This document shows positions 24,543 through 34,341 of a stretch of DNA of 64,000 nt, in pieces. The stretch's first letter is position 1. Every line of letters starts with the position of its first letter. Below the pieces are notes generated by a model. The model did not search any database. It was not told the DNA's origin and saw only the letters and a program-made list of their open reading frames with translations. The DNA comes from Tautonia rosea (GTDB lineage Bacteria > Planctomycetota > Planctomycetia > Isosphaerales > Isosphaeraceae). The position numbers and the translations under genes were made by a program. The stretch spans positions 62,001 through 126,000 of the forward strand of contig NZ_JABBYO010000003.1 in the NCBI RefSeq assembly GCF_012958305.1. Direction: 5' to 3'.

Positions 24543-25409
24543 TCAATTCGGGCGAGAATTGGACTGATCGAGCTGCTCCAGTACGCGCTGGATGCTCTGG
24601 CCCGAGGCGAACAGGCCGATTGCTCGCTCCTCTCCCCGGGTACTTTTGACCTCGATCCGGCCGACGCAGACGCCGAGCAATCGGCCGTCGCTGGAGTAGA
24701 GTCCGCCACCGGATCGCCCCTGGATCGGGGGGTGCTCGGTGATCACGAACAGTCGAGGGTCGCGAGGAGGGGCTCGACCCTGATCTTGAGACGGGGAGGT
24801 GAACGCCGAACCGCCCTCGTCGGCCAGATTCCGAGAGAGCAGGGCGGTTCCTCGGATCTTCGAGTCCCAGCTATTCAGGTCGCTGGCCTGGTCGATGCCG
24901 ACGGAGGTCACGGGGAAGCCTTCCGGCAAGGGATCGGCCAGCGAGGCATCGAGGCGGGCCACATGAGGGAGTCTGGCCAGCCCTTCGACGAGTAAGACCG
25001 CCACGTCTGCGTCCAGGTCGGCCGCGACAATTGTGGCCGGGATGACCTTCGGCCACGAGCCGCCCAGCTTGCGCCCCTCGATGCCGAGATTGAAGCGGTG
25101 CAGCTCGATCGCCGCCTGACCAGGGCCGTCGATGACGTGAGCGGCAGTCAGAATCAAGGATCGCCCCTTGGCTGAGGCGATGATTGTGCCGCTGCCGCGT
25201 GAGTTCCCCTTCCGCACCATGACGGTGGGACGGAAAATCACATCATCGAGAGGACCGGGGAGATCCGCCGGGGTGATCGTCTGGGCTGCGATCCGACGGG
25301 TGCCTGCCTGAGCGGCCGCCGATCCCGGAACCGCCACCATGAGCAATCCGGACAGAACCGAAGCGACCAGCGTCACCAGGAATCCGCGTCGCGTCTCGAC
25401 GATGCCCAT
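24543..25409 (-). CDS. Exported trypsin-like serine protease
   Basis: A 288-residue protein with a leader (RRGFLVTLVASVLSGLLMVAVPGSAAAQA, which could be Sec or Tat) and a chymotrypsin-fold protease domain. The triad is visible: His91 (LTAAHVIDG), Asp135 (DLDADVAVLLVE) and Ser233 (QGRSGGGLYS). No PDZ domain follows, so it is not a full DegP/HtrA; the length fits a single-domain S1-type peptidase. GGAGGAG lies just upstream of the ATG. It may act on misfolded periplasmic proteins; neighbours lemA, BI-1 and M48 suggest an envelope quality-control set, which is inference from position. Confidence 0.9.
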   Translation of the reverse strand: MGIVETRRGFLVTLVASVLSGLLMVAVPGSAAAQAGTRRIAAQTITPADLPGPLDDVIFRPTVMVRKGNSRGSGTIIASAKGRSLILTAAHVIDGPGQAAIELHRFNLGIEGRKLGGSWPKVIPATIVAADLDADVAVLLVEGLARLPHVARLDASLADPLPEGFPVTSVGIDQASDLNSWDSKIRGTALLSRNLADEGGSAFTSPSQDQGRAPPRDPRLFVITEHPPIQGRSGGGLYSSDGRLLGVCVGRIEVKSTRGEERAIGLFASGQSIQRVLEQLDQSNSRPN

Positions 25410-25470
25410 TCTCTCCTCCGGCGCAGCATTCGGGGGGGATCGGCCGATGTATTCTAGGCCAAAGCGTGGC

Positions 25471-27195
25471 TCAGGGCGAACGATTCCGGGATGCTTTCTC
25501 TATGAGTGAGGTTCTGTCGCGACGCGCGGTTGCCTTCGACCGTCGGAAGATCTGGACCATGCCCGACCGGAAGTCTGGCCCCTGGCCGGCCCAGTCGGCG
25601 GTGATGGCTTCGAGCATCGGGTCGGAGCCCCAGGCAAGGACCACGTCGATCGCGGACCCGTACGTCTGCAGCAAGTCGCGCCAGAGCAAGGCCCGTCTGT
25701 CGAGGTCACCGGCATCGTCCAGAATGGCCACTTCCTCGAAGAGGTTTGAAGGCGGGGCGTCGATCTCCGATCGAACCTGGACGGGGAAGTAGTAGTGACG
25801 CGTTTCGTAGTTGCTCCAAAGGATGTTGTCGGAACCGAGGCCGAGCAGGCAGTCGGCATGCAGGACCGGGTTTGATCGGTAACGGCCCCGGATGTCGATC
25901 AGGAGGGTGCCGACCCGTGCTCCCGGTCCGATCTCGGGAGCTGCCTTCATGATTGGGCTGACCCGGCGGTCGGCCTCGATTGCGTAATCCCAGACGAATG
26001 CCGACTGCGACACCAGGGCCACGGTGATCAGAACCGTTGCCAGACGGACGGCGATGGAACGGAGGTCCAGATCGAGGGCCGGGACGAGACAGGCCAGGCC
26101 GAGCAACACGACGCGCTGGCTGAGAAAATAGCCGTGGTCGTCGCCGAAGCCGTCAGGACCGATCATGCCCCCCAGCAGCAGCAGAGCCGCAAGCACTGCC
26201 CAGGGCCTTCGGTCATTCATCAGGGTGGCTGTTTCGCCGGAACGCCATTGATTGAAATGGTTTCCGATCAGGATGGCCAGTCCGAGGCCAAGCCAAAAGC
26301 TCGGCGCGAGCAGCACGCACCATCGGCCTTGCAGCTCCGGCCAGAGGGGGACGAAATCGCGGCGGCCGAGGGTGATGGGATCGACCCAGGAAAGCCGCTT
26401 GACCCACACGACCGGCGACCAGAATGGGCCGGTTTGCTCCCAGGTTGGCTCAAAGGCTCCGCCTTCGGTCGCAAGCGATTTGTAGAGCAATGCCAGGGGG
26501 ATGAGCGGAACACAACTCGCCAGGGTCCGGCCCATGCGAGTCTCTCGCTCCCGAGAGGTTCCAGGAGCCATCCCGGCCAGGACGACGAGGCCGCCGGCGG
26601 TGATCCCCAGGCTCACGAGGTGCCCGAGGTAGCCAAGGACCAGGAGTCCTCCGATCGCCGCGATCCGGCTGAGGATCAGTCGATCTCGCCAGCCCCACCA
26701 GATGCCCCAGGTGATGAGGGCCAAGGTTGCGCCAACGAGGAAGTTCGCAAACCCCATGAGCCAGGGCATGTTGATCGCGAGCACGACCGAGAGCAGCACT
26801 GCCGGACCCAGGCCCACACGGCCGGCCACTCGGACTCGAAGCCACACGATTGCCAGGGCGAATGCTGCGAAGGTGATCGTGGTCATGGCCCGATCGGCAT
26901 CGCGAGGGGAGACGACCGTAAGCATCCCCATCAGCGTTAGGTGGCCGCCGAGATTCGGTAGAGGGCGCCATCGTGCCTCGAAGGCCGAGGCAAAGGGAGA
27001 CTCCTCCCCAAGTCGCACCGATTCTCGCAGGATGTGGGCATTGTAGATATGTGCCGGGCCGTCCTGGGTGACGAAACCCGGTACCAACCAGATCGCGGAC
27101 ACCGCCGGAAAGACCGCGAGGCAGAACAGCCAGACCGAACGAAATAGAGGCCAGGGCGGAGTCGAGGGGGCTCGTCCGAGAGGCATCGGCATCAT
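25471..27195 (-). CDS. Polytopic membrane protein, possibly GT-C glycosyltransferase-like
   Basis: A 574-residue integral membrane protein with about ten hydrophobic segments in its first 400 residues and a soluble C-terminal region of about 150 residues (from about YRSNPVLHADCLLG). After the first membrane segment comes VTQDGPAHIYNAHIL, where an acidic residue in the first outside loop recalls GT-C sugar transferases that use polyprenyl-phosphate donors. The similarity is only by layout. I do not recognise a named family, so treat the glycosyltransferase suggestion as a guess. It follows the trypsin-like protease gene upstream on the same strand, 61 bp apart. Confidence 0.6.
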   Translation of the reverse strand: MMPMPLGRAPSTPPWPLFRSVWLFCLAVFPAVSAIWLVPGFVTQDGPAHIYNAHILRESVRLGEESPFASAFEARWRPLPNLGGHLTLMGMLTVVSPRDADRAMTTITFAAFALAIVWLRVRVAGRVGLGPAVLLSVVLAINMPWLMGFANFLVGATLALITWGIWWGWRDRLILSRIAAIGGLLVLGYLGHLVSLGITAGGLVVLAGMAPGTSRERETRMGRTLASCVPLIPLALLYKSLATEGGAFEPTWEQTGPFWSPVVWVKRLSWVDPITLGRRDFVPLWPELQGRWCVLLAPSFWLGLGLAILIGNHFNQWRSGETATLMNDRRPWAVLAALLLLGGMIGPDGFGDDHGYFLSQRVVLLGLACLVPALDLDLRSIAVRLATVLITVALVSQSAFVWDYAIEADRRVSPIMKAAPEIGPGARVGTLLIDIRGRYRSNPVLHADCLLGLGSDNILWSNYETRHYYFPVQVRSEIDAPPSNLFEEVAILDDAGDLDRRALLWRDLLQTYGSAIDVVLAWGSDPMLEAITADWAGQGPDFRSGMVQIFRRSKATARRDRTSLIEKASRNRSP

Positions 27196-27625
27196 GGAAA
27201 GTTCAAGGCTCCCTGCCCGGACGTCCTTTGTCCGACTCCTGTTGCGTCGCGAGAGGTGTCAGTCAGTCCGTGAGTCTTACGGTTCGGTGAGCGGCCCGAC
27301 CCCCGGGAGTCCTGGGATCAAGGTGGTGCCGTCCTGAATCGGGGGGCGGGCCGTTCTTCCTGAACCGTAGTCGGGACGAACGCCCAGTCAAGGGTGAGCA
27401 ACCAGAGACGATCGCCCAGGAGGGTCATCCCCAGGGTGATCGATCGGAAGTCGGGGCGTAGCCGCTCATCGAATCATGCGGCAAGGTCCACTCGTCGGCT
27501 CGGACTCACCGATACCGGGCATCGTGGGCCCGGTCTAGCGATACCGATACAATACCACAGGAGTGAGGCCTCACCGGGGATTTTTCTTCAAGTCGATCGA
27601 TCCCTGGTTTGAAGGAGCCGCCTGA
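27196..27625. other. Intergenic region with short hairpin and possible coding remnant
   Basis: A 430-base gap between two leftward genes. A small stem ACCGGGC/GCCCGGT (27514-27534) lies about 90 bases after the porin stop and could be a weak terminator without T-run. On the minus strand a 51-codon stop-to-stop frame (27318-27473) reads like a strand-rich C-terminus (SITLGMTLLGDRLWLLTLDW) and may be the remnant of a gene; evidence is thin. Confidence 0.4.
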
Positions 27626-29371
27626 TCAGTAGAGGAGGATTGCGTCGACGTTGAGGGTGATCTGACTTCCCGAGCGTCCATCGTCGTAGGGCGTACCGGT
27701 CTGCGACCAGTCAAAACGGACCTCGGGCCGAATCCAGAACCATCGGCGAGGCTTGTAGTTCAGGCCGAGGGTCATCTCGTAGTACGTGTCCGAGCTGCTG
27801 CCGAAGATGACCCCGTCGTCATCCCGGAAAATCTCGGACCGCCAGACGGCAGTGAACTTTGGGTTGATTTCGTAAAGGAACCAGTTGGCGAAACCGTACC
27901 ACTCGGTATTCTCGCGGGTGTTCCGGGCGCCGGTCTGCCGAGAGCCGGGGCCTCGCATCAAGGGGGTGTTTTCATCCACGACCCAGGCCACTTCCATCGC
28001 CTGGGTCAGCCGATCGGTCCACTCCCGCGTGAGAACAAAAGAGGCGTAGAACCGGTTGCTTCGGGAGTAACCGAAATTGGTGAGCCCGGCGACCTCGGAA
28101 GACGTCCGCACGCCGACCGGTAAGAAGGTGGAATTGGCCGACGGGAAGAAGGGCAACTGGTTGGGGCCAACCACCATGAAGCCGGAGAATCGCGTCCGTC
28201 CATCGGCCGAATCGCGGGTCACTCCGGCGATGGTGTTCCAGACATAATTGGCGTTGAGAAAGCGATCCCAGCCATTGACGGTTCCGAGGTAGAGATCGGT
28301 TCGCTCATTCAGGTGCTGGATGCCAAGCACACCGAAAAACGTGAACGGTGTGAAGGTCATCAGGTTGGTGACCGAAAAGAGCGGACGATCGATCGCCTGA
28401 ACCCCCTCGAACCCGGCTGGGCTGTACCAGCGGCCTCCTCGAATGTCGAGCCCCCCCTCGGTGAACACCGGGAGGTGAAGCTCAGCGAAGAACTGAGGGA
28501 TGTCGATCCCGGAAAACTGGCCAACGTCAAAAGCCTCGTCGGCGAAGCCGTAGGACTTCGAGAAGATCCAGTCGTTGCCGAGAAAACTATCGACCCGGAA
28601 GCCAAGATCAGTCCGCCCTTGCGAGCGAATCGGCTTCTCCACGATCAGGTAATATTGATTCCCTTGCCATTGATTGGCCTGGTAATTCGGGAACTCGCCG
28701 AAATTGATGCGATCGGGCGGGTTTGCCGGGTTTCCGGAAAAACTGTTTTGGAACCAGCCTCGGAAGGAGATCGACATCTCGTCCAGTCCAAGGAGATCCT
28801 GGAGAAACGGCGGGCCAGGAGCCTCGACCGTTTCGGCTCTCGGTAGCACCTGGTCGATCGTCGGCAATTCCGTGAGCTGGTTGAGCATCGTGCCGAGAAG
28901 GCCTGACCCTTCACGCTCCCCGTCACCCTCAGACTGGTCTCCCTCATCCTGCGTTCGCAACAGGCGTGCATCATTCGGTGCCGATGCGAACGACCCAGGT
29001 AACGGTGGTAAGGAGGAACTTCCGATGAGTGGCCGGTCGATCGGTTCGAGTCCCCGACGTACTGGCCGAGTGATCGGTGGCTGCGGAGCCTGATTTCTCG
29101 ATGGTGTTCCAAGGTGTTCAGACAGCGAGATCAACGAGCGCGAGTCAGATGGGTCCGGGACTTGTGTCTGCTGTGCGCGCACGACCTCCGTCGAAAGTCC
29201 GAGGAAAACCACAAGCCAGGAGCACCACTGCCCGATCGTTCTGAACTCGTTGTGAATTCGAATCCAGGCCGCGGATCGCGCTCCACCCCGTAGCTCACTC
29301 GGGGAGCACCCCATCGTTGAGCTTGAACGTGACTTGGCCAATCGCCCTCCATTCCTCTTGAAGTGCTGCAT
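27626..29371 (-). CDS. Outer-membrane beta-barrel porin (BBP2-like)
   Basis: The last 400 or so residues alternate polar and hydrophobic positions and match the putative beta-barrel porin-2 family: FRGWFQNSFSGN, QYYLIVEKPI, FAELHLPVFTEGGLDIRGGRWYSPAGFEG, VWNTIAGVTRD, EWYGFANWFLYEI and a C-terminal strand ending in LLY, the aromatic end expected for barrel assembly. Upstream lies a hydrophobic leader (CSWLVVFLGLSTEVVRAQ) and a disordered Pro/Ser-rich stretch. The start is uncertain: 29371 has GGGGAG five bases upstream, 29314 gives a shorter leader, and the frame is open to 29473. A passive outer-membrane channel is the likely role. Confidence 0.82.
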   Translation of the reverse strand: MQHFKRNGGRLAKSRSSSTMGCSPSELRGGARSAAWIRIHNEFRTIGQWCSWLVVFLGLSTEVVRAQQTQVPDPSDSRSLISLSEHLGTPSRNQAPQPPITRPVRRGLEPIDRPLIGSSSLPPLPGSFASAPNDARLLRTQDEGDQSEGDGEREGSGLLGTMLNQLTELPTIDQVLPRAETVEAPGPPFLQDLLGLDEMSISFRGWFQNSFSGNPANPPDRINFGEFPNYQANQWQGNQYYLIVEKPIRSQGRTDLGFRVDSFLGNDWIFSKSYGFADEAFDVGQFSGIDIPQFFAELHLPVFTEGGLDIRGGRWYSPAGFEGVQAIDRPLFSVTNLMTFTPFTFFGVLGIQHLNERTDLYLGTVNGWDRFLNANYVWNTIAGVTRDSADGRTRFSGFMVVGPNQLPFFPSANSTFLPVGVRTSSEVAGLTNFGYSRSNRFYASFVLTREWTDRLTQAMEVAWVVDENTPLMRGPGSRQTGARNTRENTEWYGFANWFLYEINPKFTAVWRSEIFRDDDGVIFGSSSDTYYEMTLGLNYKPRRWFWIRPEVRFDWSQTGTPYDDGRSGSQITLNVDAILLY

Positions 29372-29589
29372 CGACGCTCCCCAGGCGGCAACTTCAGCAA
29401 AAGCGGCCCGATCAGCACGCTCGGACATGATGTCTACTGTTGTGATCGGCGGAATGCGGATCGTCAGAGGCAATGAAGGGACGTGATCCAGGAACGGTTC
29501 TCGTCTCGACGGCTGGCAGCATGGCGGTAAGATACGGTTCGCCGGGCGAATCAGGCGTCGGCAGGATCAAGGAAGAGAGGGGCGAGGCG

Positions 29590-30303
29590 ATGGGGAATTT
29601 TCGCCAGCACGTCGGATTCGCCAGCTTCCTCGGGATGCTGTATGCCTGGGGAGGCGCGGTGGTGATGGGCGTCCACTGGATGTATGGATCGGTGGCCGCC
29701 TTGCTGGCAACGATTGGCGGGTTATTGCCTGACCTCGACTCGGATAGCTCGATTCAGTTGCGCGGCTTCAGCGGGTTGCTGGGTGTCCTGGCCGCCGTGG
29801 CAGTCTGGCAAGATATTGACAACCTGCAATTCGTCTTACCCTTCGAGCTGCACCTGTGGGCGGCCATCGTGACGTATGTGATGGTGCGTCATGGATTGCG
29901 GCGGACGCTCGCGCGGCTGACGGTGCATCGGGGTATGTCGCATAGCATTCCGGCCGCCTTGATCTGGGGAGCGGTGACGTACATTGGCTATCCTTCGGAG
30001 TCGCATCTGTTGCGCGTGGTGATGGCCGGGGCGGTGATCCTCGGGTTTCTCTCGCATCTTCTCCTGGATGAATGGTGCAGCGTCGATCTGGTCGGAAGAC
30101 GGGTCAACAAGGCGTTTGGTACGGCCCTGAAGTTCACCTCGAAGTCGGTCAGCGCGACGATTGTCACCTACGTGATCCTGGCATTGGTTGGATGGTGGGT
30201 TATGAGTCTCTGGCCCGCCGACCCCTTTTCGGGAGGGTTTCCGAAGCCCGAGATCCGAGGTCTGGAGGCGTTTGAGACCCATTCGGAGTACTTGTGGGAT
30301 TAA
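29590..30303 (+). CDS. YdjM/DUF457-type membrane metal-dependent hydrolase
   Basis: A 237-residue membrane protein of the YdjM (DUF457) family. Conserved pieces are HVGFASFLGMLYAW, the acidic LLPDLDSDSS at about 47-56, HRGMSHSIPAALIW and FLSHLLLDEWCSVD, which provide the His/Asp set typical of these putative metal-dependent hydrolases. About five hydrophobic segments are present. I start at the ATG at 29590, preceded by GAGG; the frame is open to 29473 but that part is non-protein-like and overlaps the porin's open frame. It is divergently arranged with the porin gene. No substrate is known for the family in this context. Confidence 0.87.
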   Translation: MGNFRQHVGFASFLGMLYAWGGAVVMGVHWMYGSVAALLATIGGLLPDLDSDSSIQLRGFSGLLGVLAAVAVWQDIDNLQFVLPFELHLWAAIVTYVMVRHGLRRTLARLTVHRGMSHSIPAALIWGAVTYIGYPSESHLLRVVMAGAVILGFLSHLLLDEWCSVDLVGRRVNKAFGTALKFTSKSVSATIVTYVILALVGWWVMSLWPADPFSGGFPKPEIRGLEAFETHSEYLWD

Positions 30304-30366
30304 GCCCAACAGCATCGCTCGATCTACCTCGTCAGTCGATTGGACCGGGCCCCTCTGAGACCGCCA

Positions 30367-33300
30367 TTAACGTGACGGAGTCGCGATTGCGAGTTCGGCC
30401 GAAGACGGAGCGGCTTCGATCGGCGTCGATTCGGCCCACGGTCCCAGTCGACGGATCAGGCGAATCAGCGCCCGGAGTTCGGGACGGTCGGTCGACCATG
30501 CAAGGGCATGGTCCAGGTCGGATCGGGCAGCGGAGATCTGACCGGCTCGTAGGTGCATTTGAGCGCGAAGCAGCGAGAGAATCGGATCGTGGGGGTCTCG
30601 TGCGAGGGCTTCGGTCAGATCGGCGATTGCGGCATCGAGGTGGCCGATTGCAGCAAGCGCCAGTGCCCGGGAGCGATGCAAGCTCGCGTCGTCCCGGCCC
30701 AGGACTGAGGCCCGGTTCAGGTCGTTCAACGCATCGAGCGGGAGACCTGATTCGTAAAGCACTTGCCCCCTCAGGATCAATGACGCGAGATCGTTGGGGC
30801 GGAGTGACAGGGCCGTGTCGAGATCGGCAAGCGCGCCCGCCAGGTCCCCCGAGCGGTGCCGAATCCGAGCTCTGACCAGTCTCGGCATCGACGCATCCGG
30901 GGCGATCAGCGCGGCCTCGGAGGCGACAGCCTCGGCCTCCTCGGCGTCTCCTAAAGCCGCGAGCACGGTGGCCCGAGTGAGCATCCGAGGCACAGGAGAC
31001 GCCTCGGCCGACGCCGGTGGCGAGGCAAGCGCATCGACCGCGTCGAGCAGATCGTCGACCAGGCCCTCGCCGGGCAGGAGATCGAGGACAGCCGGGTCAT
31101 CAAGCCGAAGCGAAACGCCTGGACGGGTGGCGAGCAAGGCACGCAGGTGAAGACGGGACCGCGCGGGAGTTGGGGCGAGCGCCATGCTCTCGGCGAAATC
31201 CGTCAGCGCAGCGGCCGGTTGACCGGTTGCCAGGAGGCATCGGCCTCGAAATTCGAGCAACTCGGCCAGGGGATGACGATCGGGCCAAGACGAGTCTCCG
31301 ATCGCCCGACTCTGAGATGCTCGGGTCTGGGCCACCAGGATTTCCGCGTCCGCCAGAGCGCTTTGGTGCTGTCCCAAGGCCAGCAAGAGCAACGCTCGGC
31401 CCAGACGGGCTTCGCGCTGGGTGGGTTCGTCGACCAGTAGGTCGCTGTAGGTCAAGAGGGCCAACTCCGGTCGCCCCTCCTCGGCGTCGAGCCGTGCCAG
31501 GTCCAGTCGGGCGGCCCGTTCGAAGCGAGTGCCCGAGGCGGTCGCAAGCGCCCCGAGGGCGGACTGCGTGCCGGCCGATCCCAGGCCGCTGGCCATGCCG
31601 GAGGTCCCCGAGGCGAGAAGCAATCCGGTTCCCAGACGGCCCAGAGACAGCCCGACCGGGGCATTGCCCACGAGTGACTCGAAGGCAGCTCGGGCTCCGG
31701 CGCGATCACCACGCTGAAGCAAGACCAGGCCGACGTTGAGCTCGATCCGGTCGCGCAACCGGTCGCGGTCGCCCGACGGAATCCGCGCCGTGGCGGCTCG
31801 AAGATCTCCCAGCGCCGCCGCGGTGTTTCCCGAGGCTCTCGCCGCCAGGGCGCGATTGAAGAGAGCCCAGGGAGTCGACGGATTCAGGGCAACCGCCGCG
31901 TCGGCGTGACGAAGCGCGTCGTTGATGCGACCCGATTCCAGGGCGAAGGTGGCCAGATAGAAGCGGGGCCAGTACGAATCGGGCCGTCCCCTGACGGCGG
32001 CTTCCAGCCAGGTGATCGCCCGAGAGGCATCAGCCGGCGCTCTGGTTCCCTGGTAGCGTGCTGCAGAGGCAATCCCCAGAAGAAATGCTGCTTCGGCCGA
32101 TTGTCGAGCAAGCTCGATCGCTGACAGGGGGGTGTCGGAGGCGGGTTCAATGGGTGGCCTGAGGATTGCCAGTTCTCGGCAAAGGGCGTCCCAGGCGGCC
32201 CGTCGCGGATCGTTGGTCGGCATCGCCCGGACGGCGCGATCTCGCAGGTCAGCAATTTCCTCGGCAGTGGTTGCTCCCGCCGGCTCGGTCAGCCAGAGGT
32301 GAACCGCTCGAAGGAACAGCAGTTGGGGCACGGCTTCGAGTAACCGGCGACGGCGCTCCGGCTGCAGGCGGTCGAAGTCGTCGTTCGCGGCCCAATCCAA
32401 GTCCGAGAAGACCCCGAACGGCGTCAGGAGGCTCCGTAGCGCCTCGCCCGGTGGCCGCTCCGGCTCGACAAAGCCAAAGAGGCGATAGCGAAGCCACTCG
32501 GCCTCCTCGAAAAACTCGACCGTGTGCTGTTCGAGTTTATCGATGTGGATGGCCCAGAGGCGTTTTTCCTGGGCCTCCCACCAGATCTTCGCCAGCGAGG
32601 GATGCTTGGCGGCGGCCTGCATGGCGAAACCGTATCCCTGGATCGCAGCGTCGAGTTTGCCAGCTTGTTGTGACATCTCGGCCTGCTCGATGATCCGCCT
32701 GACCTCTCCCTGCGCGGCAACCCGGCGGACCCGGGCATCGTGGATGGTGGCCATCAAGATCGAACCGGCAATGACCGCCGGTGACGCGAGCAAAAACCGG
32801 AGCCGGTTGCGGCGTAACCACCGAAGCGATCGGCTGGGGATTGGCTCCGAGGCGTGCCGCAACGGACCATCGTTGGCAATCGCCTGCAGGTCGGCGGCTA
32901 GCTCCGCGGCGGATTGATAGCGACGATTCGGATCGGGCTCAAGGCTTCGGCGGATGACCGCCTCAAGCGCTGGGGAAACCGAGCGGCCTCCGCGACGAAG
33001 CGGAGGAGGGCCGGCACGCCGGTGTTCGGCGGTCTTCCAGAACGCTTCGGGAACCGATCTCGCCTTGCGGACGACCGGAAACGGTCGTGTGCCGGCAATA
33101 GCCTCGAATAGCACGACCCCGAGCGCGAAGACGTCGGCCCGAGCATCGACTCCCGCATCAATCCCCTCGGCCAGACCTTCGATATGCTCCGGGGCCATGT
33201 AGGCCAGTGTCCCGCCGAGCTTTGCCGAGTCGTCCTCCGCTTCGTCGAGCACCGGGCTCATGGCCAGGTTGAAGTCGAGGAGCATGGGCAAGCCGTCGCC

Positions 33301-34341
33301 GGTGACCAGCACGTTCGTCGGCTTCACGTCGCGGTGCAAGACCCCGCGGTCGTGAGCGTGCTGAAGTGCTTCGGCGAGTCGGGCGCCCCACCAGGCAATT
33401 GCTCCGGAGAAGGATCGGCCAGCCAGCGCTTTTCGGGCGGCAGTCGAGGTGCGTGGCCGATCGTCCTCGGGCGGCTCAATCCGGTCGAGCACCGCGAGCA
33501 GGTCGATTCCGGATCGCGCCGAGAGGGTGGCTGGATCGTTTAGCACGTCGGCCAGGGTCGTTCGGCCGAAGAAGGGCATGCAGAGCAGGTGCAACCCTGT
33601 CACCGGATCGACCCGGTAGCTGTGGACCGGAACGATATGAGTATGCTGCAACCGGGCCAAGGTTTGTGGCTCTCTTGAGCCGGTGGTAGCAACCTTCAAG
33701 GCGACCGGCCGATCCGCCAGCAACCGCTCGTGAGCCAGGTAGACGCGGGCGAACGACCCGCGGCCCAGCTCCTCGGCCAGGCGGAAGCCTCCGATCGTTT
33801 CGCCGGCCTCGGGAAACGCGACCGAATCGGCGTCTGCGGCTTCTGTGGACCGAGGACTTTGCGAGGGATTGAAGTTCGACCGCGTTGAGCTGACCATCGG
33901 CGAGGCCGAGCCGCCGATCAGGGCGTGGATGTCGAAGACGCGACGCAAGGCTGAGGCCAGTTCCGGAAACCGACGCTCGTAGTCGGCCGGATCGGGGCTC
34001 GATCCGGTTTCTTCGAGCAGGCAGAACTCCTCGTACAGGAGGGCGACGAGGGTCTGTTCATCGAGATCCGGGTAGCGGGAGCGGTAGTGCTCGACGCTGA
34101 CGGCCTCTCCCTCGTCCCATCGCAGTCCCAGATCGGCCCGAAGCAGTGCGAGCCAGGCGCCGGGACGCTCGGCAGGATCGGCCGGCAGATACGAGACCGG
34201 ATCGGGTCGGGCCTCCGGTGGAGACCGTCTCCAATCGTCTTCAAAGCGTTGAGCGAGCCGGGCGGCGGCGGGCGATGAGGCATCGTCCCAGGTCCGGCCG
34301 GAAGAGGTGGCCAGGTCCGACGGTCGGGTGGGCTCGATCAT
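30367..34341 (-). CDS. Giant Ser/Thr protein kinase with TPR array
   Basis: A 1324-residue membrane protein. Residues 1-180 are a planctomycete-type N-terminal extension. The kinase domain (about 185-500) has GRGSFARV, Lys216 (VALKVA), HRDVKPTN (336-343), DFN in place of DFG (356-358, a common and usually active variant in this phylum), YMAPEH and RADVFALG. One membrane helix (about 520-545) follows, then about 750 residues of TPR-like helical repeats (for example AIADLTEALARDPHDPILSLLRAQ) that should face outside or bind partners. The start overlaps the stop of the ECF sigma gene by four bases (ATGA), so the two are translationally coupled: the kinase probably controls that sigma factor. Confidence 0.93.
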   Translation of the reverse strand: MIEPTRPSDLATSSGRTWDDASSPAAARLAQRFEDDWRRSPPEARPDPVSYLPADPAERPGAWLALLRADLGLRWDEGEAVSVEHYRSRYPDLDEQTLVALLYEEFCLLEETGSSPDPADYERRFPELASALRRVFDIHALIGGSASPMVSSTRSNFNPSQSPRSTEAADADSVAFPEAGETIGGFRLAEELGRGSFARVYLAHERLLADRPVALKVATTGSREPQTLARLQHTHIVPVHSYRVDPVTGLHLLCMPFFGRTTLADVLNDPATLSARSGIDLLAVLDRIEPPEDDRPRTSTAARKALAGRSFSGAIAWWGARLAEALQHAHDRGVLHRDVKPTNVLVTGDGLPMLLDFNLAMSPVLDEAEDDSAKLGGTLAYMAPEHIEGLAEGIDAGVDARADVFALGVVLFEAIAGTRPFPVVRKARSVPEAFWKTAEHRRAGPPPLRRGGRSVSPALEAVIRRSLEPDPNRRYQSAAELAADLQAIANDGPLRHASEPIPSRSLRWLRRNRLRFLLASPAVIAGSILMATIHDARVRRVAAQGEVRRIIEQAEMSQQAGKLDAAIQGYGFAMQAAAKHPSLAKIWWEAQEKRLWAIHIDKLEQHTVEFFEEAEWLRYRLFGFVEPERPPGEALRSLLTPFGVFSDLDWAANDDFDRLQPERRRRLLEAVPQLLFLRAVHLWLTEPAGATTAEEIADLRDRAVRAMPTNDPRRAAWDALCRELAILRPPIEPASDTPLSAIELARQSAEAAFLLGIASAARYQGTRAPADASRAITWLEAAVRGRPDSYWPRFYLATFALESGRINDALRHADAAVALNPSTPWALFNRALAARASGNTAAALGDLRAATARIPSGDRDRLRDRIELNVGLVLLQRGDRAGARAAFESLVGNAPVGLSLGRLGTGLLLASGTSGMASGLGSAGTQSALGALATASGTRFERAARLDLARLDAEEGRPELALLTYSDLLVDEPTQREARLGRALLLLALGQHQSALADAEILVAQTRASQSRAIGDSSWPDRHPLAELLEFRGRCLLATGQPAAALTDFAESMALAPTPARSRLHLRALLATRPGVSLRLDDPAVLDLLPGEGLVDDLLDAVDALASPPASAEASPVPRMLTRATVLAALGDAEEAEAVASEAALIAPDASMPRLVRARIRHRSGDLAGALADLDTALSLRPNDLASLILRGQVLYESGLPLDALNDLNRASVLGRDDASLHRSRALALAAIGHLDAAIADLTEALARDPHDPILSLLRAQMHLRAGQISAARSDLDHALAWSTDRPELRALIRLIRRLGPWAESTPIEAAPSSAELAIATPSR

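Noticed and set aside
27514-27534. Short ACCGGGC/GCCCGGT hairpin as a terminator for the porin gene
   Set aside because: Only seven base pairs and no T-run on the relevant strand; kept as a remark in the intergenic entry.
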